Source of the DNA: Brucella pecoris | Lineage (GTDB): Bacteria > Pseudomonadota > Alphaproteobacteria > Rhizobiales > Rhizobiaceae | NCBI RefSeq assembly: GCF_006376675.1 | Contig: NZ_VEWK01000008.1 | Span: forward strand, 62,001-126,000 | DNA: 64,000 nucleotides | Direction: 5' to 3' | Shown here: in pieces, positions 25,330-35,214 of the stretch | How positions within the stretch are numbered: position 1 is the stretch's first letter | Layout: every line of letters starts with the position of its first letter | Translations under genes and position numbers: made by a program | Notes under the pieces: generated by a model | The model's database searches: none | What the model was told of the DNA's origin: nothing | Seen by the model: only the letters and a program-made list of their open reading frames with translations

Positions 25330-26079
25330 ATGACTGACGATCAGCTGTTCTCCGTCAGGGGCAAGGTTATTGCCGTGACGGGAGGTTCTTCGGGGTTGGG
25401 CCTCAGAATGGTCCATGTGCTGGCGGGGCATGGTGCGCGGGTGATTTCGATCTCGCGCACACATGCGGGTGAAAGCATCTGCCCGTCGGGGGGCGAGGTT
25501 CTGGAAATCATGGCGGATGTAACCCATCCGGATGAAATCATACGTGCTTTCGATGAGGCGGAGGCGCGTTTCGGGCCGGTAACGACGCTCTTCAACAATG
25601 CCGGCGTCGCCCATATGGCGCGCGCGCTCGATACGACGCGCGATATGCTTGAGCATATATTCGAAGTCAATGTTGCCGGTGCCTTTTTCGTGGCGCAGGA
25701 GGCTGCCCGCCGCATGATCGAGCGCGGCGAGGGCGGTTCCATCGTCAATACGACCAGCATTCTGGGCGAGCGTCCACAGAAAGGGGCTGCAGCCTATTCG
25801 ATGTCCAAGGCCTGTGTTACCCAGATGACGCGGGCACTGGCGCTGGAATGGGCTGCCCACGATATTCGCGTCAATGCGATTTCGCCGGGATGGTTTCCGA
25901 CCCGAATCAACGAAGAGCAACTACAGGGTCCTGCGGGCGGCTACTTCAAAGGTCGAAACCCGATGCGGCGCCTTGGCGAGCCGGAGGATCTGGACGGGGT
26001 TGTGCTGATGCTGGCTTCCGATGCGAGCCGCTATATGACGGGCTCAATCATTACCATTGATGGGGGGCATCAACTCTGA
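25330..26079 (+). CDS. Short-chain dehydrogenase/reductase
   Basis: This 249-residue classical SDR has the cofactor motif TGGSSGLG, NNAG (LFNNAGVAH), the catalytic Ser (NTTSILGE) and YxxxK (AAYSMSKAC), and the C-terminal ITIDGG. SRTHAG after the second strand, with an arginine following serine, suggests NADP(H). ATG 25330 is preceded by AGGGGA; a TTG at 25318 is less likely. It is probably monocistronic. The substrate is unknown. Confidence 0.88.
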   Translation: MTDDQLFSVRGKVIAVTGGSSGLGLRMVHVLAGHGARVISISRTHAGESICPSGGEVLEIMADVTHPDEIIRAFDEAEARFGPVTTLFNNAGVAHMARALDTTRDMLEHIFEVNVAGAFFVAQEAARRMIERGEGGSIVNTTSILGERPQKGAAAYSMSKACVTQMTRALALEWAAHDIRVNAISPGWFPTRINEEQLQGPAGGYFKGRNPMRRLGEPEDLDGVVLMLASDASRYMTGSIITIDGGHQL

Positions 26080-26238
26080 CAGAGTTGGAAAGTTTCTCGG
26101 GCGACTATTTCCCGCATCGTGACTTGTGGGACAGGTTTTTCCTCTAGCCGGTGGGGGTCTGGCAGTAGAATATCCACTTCGACTAATTTGGATTAATTCT
26201 CGGAAACAGGGAAACTAACCTGTTCCTGTTCTCCCATT

Positions 26239-26284
26239 ATAGGCATTTCAGTAATATTGGGACGACTAAAAGATGAATGCCTAT
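26239..26284. promoter_or_regulatory. Inverted repeat upstream of the GGDEF-EAL gene
   Basis: ATAGGCATT (26239-26247) and AATGCCTAT (26276-26284) form a perfect 9-bp inverted repeat, about 160-200 nt upstream of the start codon, in the otherwise featureless AT-rich gap 26080-26440. It may be a regulatory site or hairpin; evidence is only the symmetry. Confidence 0.3.
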
Positions 26285-26440
26285 GGTTGTAATTGGCCTT
26301 TGAGGGTTGTGCGTCTGTGGGTTTCCTTAAAAAATATCTGAATACATCTTATGGTGGTTGCCATGACAGCTTGTGGTTTAATATCCCGAAAGATATTTTT
26401 AAGTCATTAGTGCGATATTGCCTCCCCGTGTAAGGGATTA

Positions 26441-28747
26441 ATGCATCGAATGTGGCAAAGCCGTAAACCTGAGATACCTGCAGATGTGCGGCTATCTTTT
26501 CTCAGAGCGCTGTACGGCAATCGTACGACGCTTTGGTTCGGCTTGCTCGCGCACGTTGTAGCCTGCGTCGTTATCTATGTAAAAACTGACGACTGGCGCT
26601 ATCTGGTCTTTGCCGGTGTCTTCGCCGTCATAGCCGTCGGTCGCATCTTCGACATGCACAAGTTCGATCAGGCAAAACAGCAATCGCTTTCCCATGCCGA
26701 TCTCGACCGGTGGGAAACGCGTTATCTGATTGGCGCATCCGCCGTCTGCCTGACGCTTGGCATGTTGTGCTTTTTCTCAAGCTATGTGCTGCGGGATTCT
26801 TTCGCCGAGCTTGCCAGTTTGACCGTGCTGCTGGCCTCGGTCGTTTCCATTGTGGGCCGCAATTATGCTTCGGCGAAAGCCGTCGTCCTGATGTCGGCCT
26901 GCACGCTTATTCCGGTTCTGGCCGGGCTCATTCTGGCCGGAACGCCGTTTCACGTCATTATCGGTCTGCTGCTGATCCCGTATTTCCTGTCCAATATCCA
27001 GATGGCCAATGGCCTGCGCGAGTTTCTCTTCGCCGCGGTTATGGGCAAGCGGCGCCTCTCAATCGTGGCCGGGCGTTTCGATGCGGCGCTCAACAACATG
27101 CCGCAGGGCCTGCTGATGTTCGACAGCCAGCACCGTATCGCGGTCATCAACAACAAGGCCAAGGCGATGCTGCAGATCGCCGAACACACGAAGCTGCATG
27201 GCCGCAAGCTCGACGTTCTGCTGCGCTACTGCGCGAAGAAGGGGCTGTTTCCGCAGAAAGATTTGAAGAGCGTATATGTGCGCATGCAGGATCTTCTGCT
27301 CGGCAAACGTACCCGCGACATTTTCCAGCTTTCGAACCAGCGTTATATCGAATGTATCGGCAACCAGACCCTCAATGAGGGGGCGGTCCTGATGTTCGAG
27401 GATGTGACGCAGCGCGTGGAAGCGGAAGCGCGCATCCAGCATATGGCGCGCTACGACGGTCTGACCGGCCTGCCGAACCGCAATTATTTCGAGACCCTGG
27501 TACGAGCCATGCGTTCCCACCAGCAAATGGGTACGCGGGCTGCTCTCATCGTCATCGACATCAATCATTTCAAGCATGTCAACGATACGCTGGGACATCA
27601 TACAGGTGACGTGCTGTTGCGCCTGTTTGCGGAGCGGCTCAGTTCGCTCGATCCGCAGCGTTTTATCACCTCGCGGTTCGGCGGCGACGAATTCGTGGTG
27701 TTTGTCTTCAACTTGCGCAGCGAGGCTGAAGCGGCAGGTGTGATGGATCACATCATGGCCGTTGTGACCGGGGTTTATGATCTCGACGGCGATCAGGTCC
27801 ATATCGATATCAGTGCAGGCATCGCGATCGAGGATCTCGAAAGATGCGATGTCGGCAGCATGCACATCAATGCCGATCTGGCGCTCTACGAAGCCAAAAG
27901 CAGGGAAGACAAACCCTGGTCGATCTTTGTTGATGCGATGGATACCAAATATCGCGGACGCCAGAAACTCAAAGCCGATCTGCGACTTGCCATCGATCAC
28001 GGCGAGATCAAGGTGGTCTACCAGCCCATTGTCAGCGCGCAGTCCTTGCGCGTTGTCGCATGTGAGGCGCTGGCGCGATGGGAGCATCCGGAACTTGGTT
28101 TCGTGCCGCCTGCCGAGTTCATTCCGCTTGCGGAAGAGATGGGCATCATTACCGATATTACGCGCTTCATGCTGGCCCAGGCCTGTGCCGATTGCCTGTC
28201 ATGGGGGGACCGGATCGGCGTTTCCGTCAATCTGTCGGCCATTGATCTGAAAAGCAGCGACATTGCCCGCGACATTGCGAATGCTTTGCAGAAATCAGGG
28301 CTTCCGGCCCACCGTCTTGAGGTGGAAGTGACGGAAAGCGCCATCATCTCCGACCGTAACAAGACCTCGATGGTGCTACAGCGGCTCAAGAATGCCGGGA
28401 TCAATATCGCGCTGGACGATTTCGGAACCGGTTATTCCAGCCTCAGCTATCTCAACACCTTGCCATTGACCAAGGTGAAGGTCGACCGCTCTTTCGTCCG
28501 CGACATCACCAGCGACCGGCGGTCATTGATGCTGCTTCGCGGTGTTACCCAGCTTTCGCATGAGCTTGGGCTGGGTGTGACGGTCGAGGGCGTGGAAACC
28601 GAGGAACAGCTTGCGCTGATCCGCGTGGCGGCGGGTGCTGATCTCGTTCAGGGCTATCTTCTCGGTATGCCCGTGCCGGTCGAAGCGATCACCGCCATGA
28701 CCACGAAAGCCGCAGCACGACGCGACGGCGGGCGAACCGTGGCCTGA
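26441..28747 (+). CDS. Membrane-bound diguanylate cyclase/phosphodiesterase (GGDEF-EAL)
   Basis: This 768-residue protein starts with an inner-membrane sensor region of about six helices (residues ~30-200), then a PAS-like segment (~210-325), a GGDEF domain (FGGDEF at ~411) and an EAL domain (CEALARW at ~540). The cyclase motif is intact but has no RxxD inhibitory site before it. The phosphodiesterase residues are present: EAL, DDFGTGYSSL, VDRSF, EGVETEEQ and QGYLLG. It could therefore make or degrade cyclic-di-GMP. An AAGGGA ribosome site precedes ATG 26441. It is a single gene. Confidence 0.93.
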   Translation: MHRMWQSRKPEIPADVRLSFLRALYGNRTTLWFGLLAHVVACVVIYVKTDDWRYLVFAGVFAVIAVGRIFDMHKFDQAKQQSLSHADLDRWETRYLIGASAVCLTLGMLCFFSSYVLRDSFAELASLTVLLASVVSIVGRNYASAKAVVLMSACTLIPVLAGLILAGTPFHVIIGLLLIPYFLSNIQMANGLREFLFAAVMGKRRLSIVAGRFDAALNNMPQGLLMFDSQHRIAVINNKAKAMLQIAEHTKLHGRKLDVLLRYCAKKGLFPQKDLKSVYVRMQDLLLGKRTRDIFQLSNQRYIECIGNQTLNEGAVLMFEDVTQRVEAEARIQHMARYDGLTGLPNRNYFETLVRAMRSHQQMGTRAALIVIDINHFKHVNDTLGHHTGDVLLRLFAERLSSLDPQRFITSRFGGDEFVVFVFNLRSEAEAAGVMDHIMAVVTGVYDLDGDQVHIDISAGIAIEDLERCDVGSMHINADLALYEAKSREDKPWSIFVDAMDTKYRGRQKLKADLRLAIDHGEIKVVYQPIVSAQSLRVVACEALARWEHPELGFVPPAEFIPLAEEMGIITDITRFMLAQACADCLSWGDRIGVSVNLSAIDLKSSDIARDIANALQKSGLPAHRLEVEVTESAIISDRNKTSMVLQRLKNAGINIALDDFGTGYSSLSYLNTLPLTKVKVDRSFVRDITSDRRSLMLLRGVTQLSHELGLGVTVEGVETEEQLALIRVAAGADLVQGYLLGMPVPVEAITAMTTKAAARRDGGRTVA

Positions 28748-29014
28748 TTTTTCCTGCATCTAACCCTTTGTAATCATCGCTATTTTCGCGAGTGCTCACG
28801 GCACTGCATGATACTCTAACGTGTCTCGACTGCGACGCTTTAGACATCTGCGACAGCTTGTCTAGCTCACTGGAATTTGAATATAAAACAAATAATAGGG
28901 ATATTTTTATGTATTAGTATCATGCTCTTATTGTCTCAGGAGGAGATATATAAGTATTTCGTCATATTCTTATAAATTAGTGATCAATTTAATTTGGTGG
29001 TTAAAGGGGAGGCA

Positions 29015-30232
29015 ATGAAAAGCTTTTTTCGTTACACTTTATATGCTCTGATCGGGCTTGTCGTTATAGCTGGTGTCGGTACGGCGGTCTTCTGGAAGAA
29101 GATTCATGAGACATGGGCCGTCTATCAATATGCCCAGATGTTCAAGGGACCTGAGATTTTCGAGAATTTCCGCAATGTTTACAAGCGGTATCCTTCCGTA
29201 CGCATTCCGCATGAAGGCGAGGTCAGCCAGCTCGCCAAAGCGGAACGCCCTCTGCCGGAGACGTTTGTTTACAAGGGCGAGACCCGCAAGGTTTCCGACT
29301 GGCTGAAACGTGGTGGTACAACCGGCTTCATCGTTCTCAAGGATGGTGTCATCGTTCATGAGGAATATGATCACGGCAATACCGAAAACACGCAGGCGGT
29401 CGCGTTTTCCGTGTCGAAATCCTTCGTTTCCTTCCTTATGGGCAACGCCGTTCGTGATGGTCTGATTGACATCAACCAGACAGTCGACCACTACGCGCCG
29501 GTGCTGGCTCAGGGCGGCTACAAGGGCGTTACGGTCAAGAACGTGATGCAGATGGCTTCCGGGATCGGGTTCAGCGAGAATTACGGCGATCTCAACTCTG
29601 ATATCGTTCGTTATTCCTCGGCTCTTTTGACCGGATCGATCATCGATTTCACGGCGCATCTGAAGAATGAACGTCCGCAGGGAACGGTCAGCCATTATGT
29701 GTCGGCGGATACGCAGGTGCTCGGCCTGGTTCTGGAGGGCGCGACCGGCATTCCGCTTCAAAAATACATGGAGGAAAAGCTGTGGTCGAAGCTCGGTGCG
29801 GAAGCTGATGCCTACTGGGTCACCGACCCGACCGGCGAGGCTGCGGCTGCCGTTGGTCTCAATGCCGTGCTTCGCGACTATGCGCGTTTCGGTCTGCTCT
29901 ATCTCAATGAAGGACGCAACTTCAAGGGCGAGCAGCTTGTTCCGGCGCAGTGGGTGCATGATTCGGTGACGCCGGATGCGCCCTATCTCATGCCCGGTCG
30001 CAAGGATGCGCTCGGCAAGATCCCGTTCGGTTATGGCTATCAGTGGTGGACGCCGGTTGACTGGCAGGGTGACTATAGTGCTGTCGGCATCTATGGGCAG
30101 TTCATCTATGTCAATCCTGCCAAGGGTGTCGTCATTGCCAAGACCTCCGCGCATTCCAGTTTCAATGTCGACGGACAGGATATGAAGGACGAGTCGATGC
30201 ACGCATTTCAGGCTATCGCCAATGCGCTTTGA
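29015..30232 (+). CDS. Serine hydrolase, class C beta-lactamase / PBP-like
   Basis: This 405-residue protein has an N-terminal membrane anchor (residues ~5-25) placing it in the envelope. The active site is of the SxxK type: FSVSKSF (Ser ~131) with a Tyr motif SHYVSAD and a C-terminal KTSAHSS-like element. It most resembles the 6-aminohexanoate-dimer hydrolase/esterase branch of class C beta-lactamase-like proteins; the substrate could be an ester, amide or peptide. ATG 29015 follows GGGGAGG; an upstream in-frame TTG is discounted. It ends at a good terminator. Confidence 0.85.
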   Translation: MKSFFRYTLYALIGLVVIAGVGTAVFWKKIHETWAVYQYAQMFKGPEIFENFRNVYKRYPSVRIPHEGEVSQLAKAERPLPETFVYKGETRKVSDWLKRGGTTGFIVLKDGVIVHEEYDHGNTENTQAVAFSVSKSFVSFLMGNAVRDGLIDINQTVDHYAPVLAQGGYKGVTVKNVMQMASGIGFSENYGDLNSDIVRYSSALLTGSIIDFTAHLKNERPQGTVSHYVSADTQVLGLVLEGATGIPLQKYMEEKLWSKLGAEADAYWVTDPTGEAAAAVGLNAVLRDYARFGLLYLNEGRNFKGEQLVPAQWVHDSVTPDAPYLMPGRKDALGKIPFGYGYQWWTPVDWQGDYSAVGIYGQFIYVNPAKGVVIAKTSAHSSFNVDGQDMKDESMHAFQAIANAL

Positions 30233-30263
30233 CGCCCCGTTTTCAAACTAAGGCAAAGTCGTG

Positions 30264-30290
30264 AAATGGCCCGTAATTGGGCCATTTTGC
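30264..30290 (+). terminator. Terminator after the serine hydrolase gene
   Basis: AAATGGCCC-GTAATT-GGGCCATTT is a perfect 9-bp stem with TTTT at its end, 31 nt after the stop codon. Confidence 0.85.
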
Positions 30291-30449
30291 ATTTCCAGCC
30301 TATTTGTCGTGCGCAAAAGCGCAATTCAATTGTGGCGACGGAGTGTTGATTGCAAGGCAATAAGAAGGCAGCGCACAAAGTTATATCTTTACACGCTGTT
30401 AAAGGTGCATATTCTGCGCACTGATTTGTGGGGTGCGGAAATCGATTGC

Positions 30450-31196
30450 ATGACGAATACGGCTGTTACAGGCGAAAAACCGCCATTGTCCAATTTCGCG
30501 CGACAGCTGTTGCAATTTCTTGATCGGGTTGAATATCGCCGGATCGTCCATGCTGAGGATCTGGAGGAAATCGGTCGTCTGCGCTACCGTTCCTATCGCA
30601 CCCGCAATGTCATGCATGAGGCGGAAGTGCCGTCCATCGTGGATGACATTGACCGTGACAGCCATGCCTTTGTCTATGGCGTGCATGTGGACGGGCAACT
30701 GGTGAGCACGCTGCGCATCCATCACATTACGCCCGATCATCGTCGCGGCACGAGCTATGCACTGTTTCCGGATATTCTCGATCCGCTGCTCAATAGCGGC
30801 ATGCATTTTGTTGATCCGACGCGCTTTGCCGCTGATCCGGAGCTGTTGAGCGAATATCCGGCCATTCCTTATATCACCTTGCGCATTGCGGCGATGGCAT
30901 CCGAATTTTTCGCGGCAGACCAATGCCTTGCCTCGGTAAAGCCGGAGCACATGGCCTTCTACAAGCGCATTTTCGGCACATCCATGATGGCCGATGCGCG
31001 CGAACATGAAGGCTATGGAATTAGAGTCGGGCTCGGTGCTGCTCCCATCCGCAATATCCGCGATGCGGTGGCCGTGCGCTTTCCGTTTTTCAAGTCGCAG
31101 CCGCATGAACGTCGCGCCATGTTTGCCGATATGCACGGCAGTTCCGTGCCGCTGACAATCCTGCCGACTGCAAAGTATACCGGTCTCGGCGTGTAA
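30450..31196 (+). CDS. N-acyl amino acid synthase-like GNAT protein (FeeM-type)
   Basis: This protein of about 248 residues resembles the FeeM-type N-acyl amino acid synthases and autoinducer-synthase-like GNAT enzymes: LEEIGRLRYRSYRTRNVM near the N-terminus, DRDSHAFVYGVHVDGQLVSTLRIHHI, a MHFVDPTRFAAD segment corresponding to the acyl-donor region, and YITLRIAAMASEFFAADQCLASVKPEHMAFYKRIFG. The predicted reaction is transfer of a fatty acyl group, from acyl-ACP or acyl-CoA, to an amino acid. ATG 30450 is chosen because similarity begins there; the ribosome site is weak. No LuxR-type partner is adjacent. Confidence 0.7.
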   Translation: MTNTAVTGEKPPLSNFARQLLQFLDRVEYRRIVHAEDLEEIGRLRYRSYRTRNVMHEAEVPSIVDDIDRDSHAFVYGVHVDGQLVSTLRIHHITPDHRRGTSYALFPDILDPLLNSGMHFVDPTRFAADPELLSEYPAIPYITLRIAAMASEFFAADQCLASVKPEHMAFYKRIFGTSMMADAREHEGYGIRVGLGAAPIRNIRDAVAVRFPFFKSQPHERRAMFADMHGSSVPLTILPTAKYTGLGV

Positions 31197-31448
31197 GTGT
31201 CTGATCCAAGGCCGCTGCTGTAGCCTAAGATTGGAAAAATCTTCCGCCAGATTAAACAATTAAATATAGCCAGAGGGGTGGTTTCGCTTTACGAAGATTG
31301 CGGAACCGCTTCTTGCGGAGAGAGGGTAGCTGCGACGAAAAGCCTTGCTGTCAATGCATGGGTTTAGTCGGTCGCACATTGAAGATTGCAGGTGTTTTCG
31401 CTTAACATCATCAATGTTGGGTGGAAAATCTGAATGGGTGGAACGAAA

Positions 31449-31670
31449 ATGGCAGAACATCATACGACGGCTCCGGCTGAACTTGGCGCACCGATGGACT
31501 ATGCTGAGCATGAGAAAACTTATGCCGGTTTTGCGGGCCTGGTGAAATGGGCCACGGTGGCGCTCGTTGCCCTTATGATTGCCATGGCGTTCGGCTTTTT
31601 TGCTGGTGGTTTCTTCTCCGCGACCGTTCTTTTCATTCTCGTCTGTGTCGCTGCCTGGTTCATCCTCTAG
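31449..31670 (+). CDS. aa3-type cytochrome c oxidase subunit IV
   Basis: This 73-residue protein matches the small bacterial aa3 subunit IV family: hydrophilic N-terminus MAEHHTTAPAELGAPMDYAEHEKTYAGF, then two closely spaced membrane stretches (WATVALVALMIAMAFGFFAGG and ATVLFILVCVAAWFIL). It associates with the cytochrome c oxidase complex but is dispensable in some species. GGTGGA stands before ATG 31449; the in-frame ATG at 31434 lacks a good site. The other oxidase subunits are not in the window. A short hairpin (31686-31703) follows. Confidence 0.9.
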   Translation: MAEHHTTAPAELGAPMDYAEHEKTYAGFAGLVKWATVALVALMIAMAFGFFAGGFFSATVLFILVCVAAWFIL

Positions 31671-31900
31671 CGCATCCTGTCGCTGCCAGATGGTGACATC
31701 TGGTGGCGCGCCGATGCGGCTTCAGAACATCTGAACCCGGATTAACCCGCACAATTTGATCGAATGCCTTGGCATGGGGTACCGTGCCGAGGGTTTATGC
31801 ATGTCTGTAGTTCATTTTTTTAAAAGGCTTCTTCCCGGAAGCCCGCAATTCTGCCCGACCGGTATCAAATCCGGAAGAACGCCACGAAAGGGAAACCAGC

Positions 31901-33250
31901 TTGGCCCAAACGTTATTTATCCCGAAAGAGAGTGATCCCAACGAGACACGCGTTGCGGCATCGGCGGAGACGGTGAAGAAATTCATCGCGCTCGGCTTTG
32001 ATATCGTGGTGGAAAAAGGCGCTGGCGAGAAATCGCGCATTCCCGATGCCGAGTTTACGGCAGCCGGTGCCTGTATCGGCACGGCGACAGATGCCAAAAC
32101 GGCAGACGTTATTCTCAAAGTACGCCGTCCCACGGATACGGAACTCAAAGGGTATAAATCGGGAGCAGCACTTTTCGCCATGCTTGATCCCTATGGTCAT
32201 GAAGATGCGGTGGCGGCACTTGCCAAGGCCGGGATTTCGGCCTTCACCATGGAGTTCATGCCGCGTATCACTCGTGCGCAGGTGATGGACGTGCTGTCGT
32301 CGCAGGCGAACCTTGCCGGTTATCAGGCCGTGATCGATGCGGCGGAAGTTTATGATCGCGCCATGCCGATGATGATGACGGCGGCTGGTACGGTGCCCGC
32401 CGCCAAGGTTTTCGTCATGGGCGCAGGCGTTGCCGGTCTTCAGGCCATCGCCACGGCGCGCCGTCTTGGTGCCGTGGTGACGGCAACCGACGTTCGCCCG
32501 GCAGCCAAGGAGCAGGTCGCCTCGCTGGGCGCGAAGTTCATCGCCGTCGAGGATGACGAGTTCAAGGCCGCCGAAACATCCGGCGGTTATGCCAAGGAAA
32601 TGTCGAAGGAATATCAGGCGAAACAGGCAGCGCTCGTTGCCGATCATATCGCCAAGCAGGATATCGTCATCACCACGGCACTCATTCCGGGCCGTCCGGC
32701 ACCGCGTCTGGTTTCAAAGGAAATGGTCGCTTCCATGCGCCCCGGCTCGGTGCTGATCGACCTGGCTGTCGAACGCGGCGGCAATGTCGAAGGCGCTGTC
32801 GGCGGTCAGATCGCCGAAGTGAATGGTGTCAGGATTGTCGGCCATCTCAACGTGTCGGGCCGCATTGCTGCGAGCGCGTCGCAGCTTTATGCGCGCAACC
32901 TCATCGCTTTCCTCGAAACGCTGGTCGACAAGGAAACCAAGCTTCTCAAGATCGATCCGGAAGAAGAACTGGTCAAGGCGACGCTTCTGACCCATCAGGG
33001 CAAGATTCTGCACCCGGCCTTCGCCAAGGCCGATGCAGCGCCTGCCGCAGCCGCGCCTGCTGTCGAAAAGCCAGCGAAACCCGCTGCCAAGCCGAAAGCG
33101 GCACCTAAGCCGAAAGTGGAGAAGGCGGAAGTAGTCGGCGATGCCAAACCGGCACCGAAAGCAGCGAAAAAAGCGCCTGCAAAAGCACCGAAGACTGCTG
33201 CAAAGTCTTCGACTTCCCCCAAGTCTCCTGTTGATGGAGGAGAGGCATAA
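31901..33250 (+). CDS. pntA: NAD(P) transhydrogenase subunit alpha part 1
   Basis: This 449-residue protein is domain dI of the proton-translocating transhydrogenase, which binds NAD(H). It is related to alanine dehydrogenase: [16 protein letters not shown] at the start, the RTMPRT-like [22 protein letters not shown], and the nucleotide fold [22 protein letters not shown] long Ala/Pro/Lys-rich tail (~375-449) replaces the membrane part, which in this split arrangement is in the next gene. The start is TTG, preceded by GAAAGGGA. The stop overlaps the next ATG (TAATG). It is the first gene of the pnt operon. Confidence 0.94.
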   Translation: MAQTLFIPKESDPNETRVAASAETVKKFIALGFDIVVEKGAGEKSRIPDAEFTAAGACIGTATDAKTADVILKVRRPTDTELKGYKSGAALFAMLDPYGHEDAVAALAKAGISAFTMEFMPRITRAQVMDVLSSQANLAGYQAVIDAAEVYDRAMPMMMTAAGTVPAAKVFVMGAGVAGLQAIATARRLGAVVTATDVRPAAKEQVASLGAKFIAVEDDEFKAAETSGGYAKEMSKEYQAKQAALVADHIAKQDIVITTALIPGRPAPRLVSKEMVASMRPGSVLIDLAVERGGNVEGAVGGQIAEVNGVRIVGHLNVSGRIAASASQLYARNLIAFLETLVDKETKLLKIDPEEELVKATLLTHQGKILHPAFAKADAAPAAAAPAVEKPAKPAAKPKAAPKPKVEKAEVVGDAKPAPKAAKKAPAKAPKTAAKSSTSPKSPVDGGEA

Positions 33251-33669
33251 TGGCCGAAACTAGTCTCGATAAAGCTCTTGAGAGCCTGAACCAGGCCGCA
33301 GATGCTGTCCGTCAGGCTGCGGAAAACGCAGGTGGTCTGGGTGACGCAGCAGCGGCTGCCGCGCATGCCGCATCGGGCGGCGTAATCGATCCGTTCGTGT
33401 TCCGCTTTGCGATTTTCATCCTGTCGATCTTCGTCGGCTATTACGTCGTGTGGTCGGTTACGCCTGCGCTGCACACCCCGCTGATGGCCGTTACCAACGC
33501 CATTTCATCGGTGATCGTGGTGGGTGCGCTTCTGGCCGTCGGCCTTTCGCTTTCGGGCTGGGCAACCGGCTTCGGTTTCATTGCGCTCATTCTGGCGAGC
33601 GTCAACATTTTTGGCGGCTTCCTGGTCACCCAGCGAATGCTCGCCATGTACAAGAAAAAAGAAAAGTGA
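33250..33669 (+). CDS. pntAB: NAD(P) transhydrogenase subunit alpha part 2
   Basis: This 139-residue protein carries the alpha-subunit membrane segments of domain dII. After an amphipathic N-terminus ([23 protein letters not shown]) come three to four helices: [42 protein letters not shown] and [26 protein letters not shown]. It overlaps pntAA by one base and is followed 12 nt later by pntB. Confidence 0.93.
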   Translation: MAETSLDKALESLNQAADAVRQAAENAGGLGDAAAAAAHAASGGVIDPFVFRFAIFILSIFVGYYVVWSVTPALHTPLMAVTNAISSVIVVGALLAVGLSLSGWATGFGFIALILASVNIFGGFLVTQRMLAMYKKKEK

Positions 33670-33681
33670 GGCTGAACCATT

Positions 33682-35082
33682 ATGAGCGTTAATCTCGCAG
33701 CCTTCCTTTACCTCGTCTCCGGCGTATTGTTCATTCTGGCGCTGCGCGGCCTGTCGCATCCGACGACCAGCCGTCAGGGCAATATGTACGGCATGATTGG
33801 TATGGCGATTTCCATCGTCACCACGCTTTTGCTGGCGCGTCCAAGCTTTGGCGGTCTGGCACTGATCGTCCTTGGCATCGCCATTGGTGGCGGTGTCGGT
33901 GCGGTCATTGCGCGCCGCATCGCCATGACGGCCATGCCGCAGCTCGTTGCCGCATTCCACTCGCTGATCGGTCTTGCCGCCGTTCTGGTGGCCGCTGCGG
34001 CAATTTACTCGCCGCATTCCTTCGGTATTGGCGAAGTGGGCCAGATCCACGGTCAGGCGCTGATTGAAATGTCGCTGGGTGTGGCCATTGGCGCAATTAC
34101 CTTCACCGGCTCGATCATCGCCTTCCTCAAGCTTGACGGTCGCATGTCGGGCAAGCCGATCATGCTGCCGGGCCGCCATGTCATCAACGCCGTTCTTGCC
34201 GCAGCCATCGTGTTGCTGGTCGTTGTACTGGTGAATACCGAAAGCCATTTCGTTTTCTGGCTGATCGTGCTTCTGTCGCTGGTGTTCGGTGTGCTGATCA
34301 TCGTGCCCATCGGCGGCGCAGACATGCCGGTCGTGGTCTCCATGCTCAATTCCTATTCGGGATGGGCAGCGGCAGGCATCGGCTTCACGCTTGGCAATCT
34401 GGCGCTGATCATCACCGGCGCGCTGGTTGGCTCGTCGGGTGCGATTCTGTCCTACATCATGTGTAAGGGCATGAACCGTTCGTTCATCTCGGTCATTCTC
34501 GGCGGCTTTGGCGGCGATACGTCTGGCGGTCCGGCTGGCGAGGTTGAACAGCGTCCGGTCAAGCAGGGTTCCGCTGACGATGCGGCCTTCATCATGAAGA
34601 ACGCTTCCAAGGTCATCATCGTGCCGGGCTACGGTATGGCAGTGGCGCAGGCCCAGCACGCGCTGCGTGAAATGGCCGATAAGCTCAAGGCGGAAGGTGT
34701 GGAAGTCAAATACGCCATCCATCCGGTGGCCGGTCGTATGCCGGGTCATATGAACGTGCTGCTGGCCGAGGCCAATGTGCCTTATGATGAAGTGTTCGAG
34801 CTGGAAGACATCAATTCGGAATTCGCGCAGGCCGATGTGGCTTTCGTGATCGGCGCGAATGACGTCACCAATCCGGCTGCGAAGACCGATCCGAAGTCAC
34901 CGATCTTCGGCATGCCGATCCTTGATGTCGATAAGGCAGGCACGGTTCTGTTCATCAAGCGCGGCATGGGCTCCGGCTATGCGGGCGTGGAAAACGAATT
35001 GTTCTTCCGCGACAACACCATGATGCTCTTCGCCGATGCGAAGAAGATGGTGGAGAGTATTGTGAAGGCCCTCGACCACTAG
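33682..35082 (+). CDS. pntB: NAD(P) transhydrogenase subunit beta
   Basis: This 466-residue protein has about nine membrane helices (dII, residues ~1-265) and the NADP(H)-binding domain dIII at the C-terminus: IIVPGYGMAVAQAQHALREMADKLKAEG, HPVAGRMPGHMNVLLAEA, IGANDVTNPAAKTDPKSPIFGMPILDV and FIKRGMGSGYAGVENELFF. With pntAA and pntAB it makes NADPH from NADH using the proton-motive force. It is the last gene of the operon, ending just before octamer element 3. Confidence 0.96.
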   Translation: MSVNLAAFLYLVSGVLFILALRGLSHPTTSRQGNMYGMIGMAISIVTTLLLARPSFGGLALIVLGIAIGGGVGAVIARRIAMTAMPQLVAAFHSLIGLAAVLVAAAAIYSPHSFGIGEVGQIHGQALIEMSLGVAIGAITFTGSIIAFLKLDGRMSGKPIMLPGRHVINAVLAAAIVLLVVVLVNTESHFVFWLIVLLSLVFGVLIIVPIGGADMPVVVSMLNSYSGWAAAGIGFTLGNLALIITGALVGSSGAILSYIMCKGMNRSFISVILGGFGGDTSGGPAGEVEQRPVKQGSADDAAFIMKNASKVIIVPGYGMAVAQAQHALREMADKLKAEGVEVKYAIHPVAGRMPGHMNVLLAEANVPYDEVFELEDINSEFAQADVAFVIGANDVTNPAAKTDPKSPIFGMPILDVDKAGTVLFIKRGMGSGYAGVENELFFRDNTMMLFADAKKMVESIVKALDH

Positions 35083-35083
35083 A

Positions 35084-35214
35084 GGAAGGCAATAGGGCAG
35101 TAAGGCATTAGGGCAGTATGTTTGACTTGCGGACATGCTGCCCGTCTTCGCCTTACTCCATTACTCCCCTAAACATACTGCCATATTGCCCTACTGCCTT
35201 ACTGCCCTAACATG
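35084..35214. repeat. Composite octameric repeat element 3 (AGGGCAGT type)
   Basis: The left half (35084-35119) reads GGAAGGCAATAGGGCAGTAAGGCATTAGGGCAGTATG in imperfect octamers; the right half (35174-35214) is its near-inverse, CATACTGCCATATTGCCCTACTGCC and so on. The spacer holds TTTGACTTGCGGAC and TTACTCC units. AGGGCAGT is the octamer used in Brucella HOOF-Print typing. The right end encodes the last residues (LGQ) and TAA stop of the minus-strand oxidoreductase. It lies between convergent genes. Confidence 0.88.

Noticed and set aside
33505..34749. A 414-codon frame on the minus strand
   Set aside because: It is antisense to pntAB and pntB; the composition (His, Asn, Asp, Arg-rich) is that of a shadow of a membrane protein gene.
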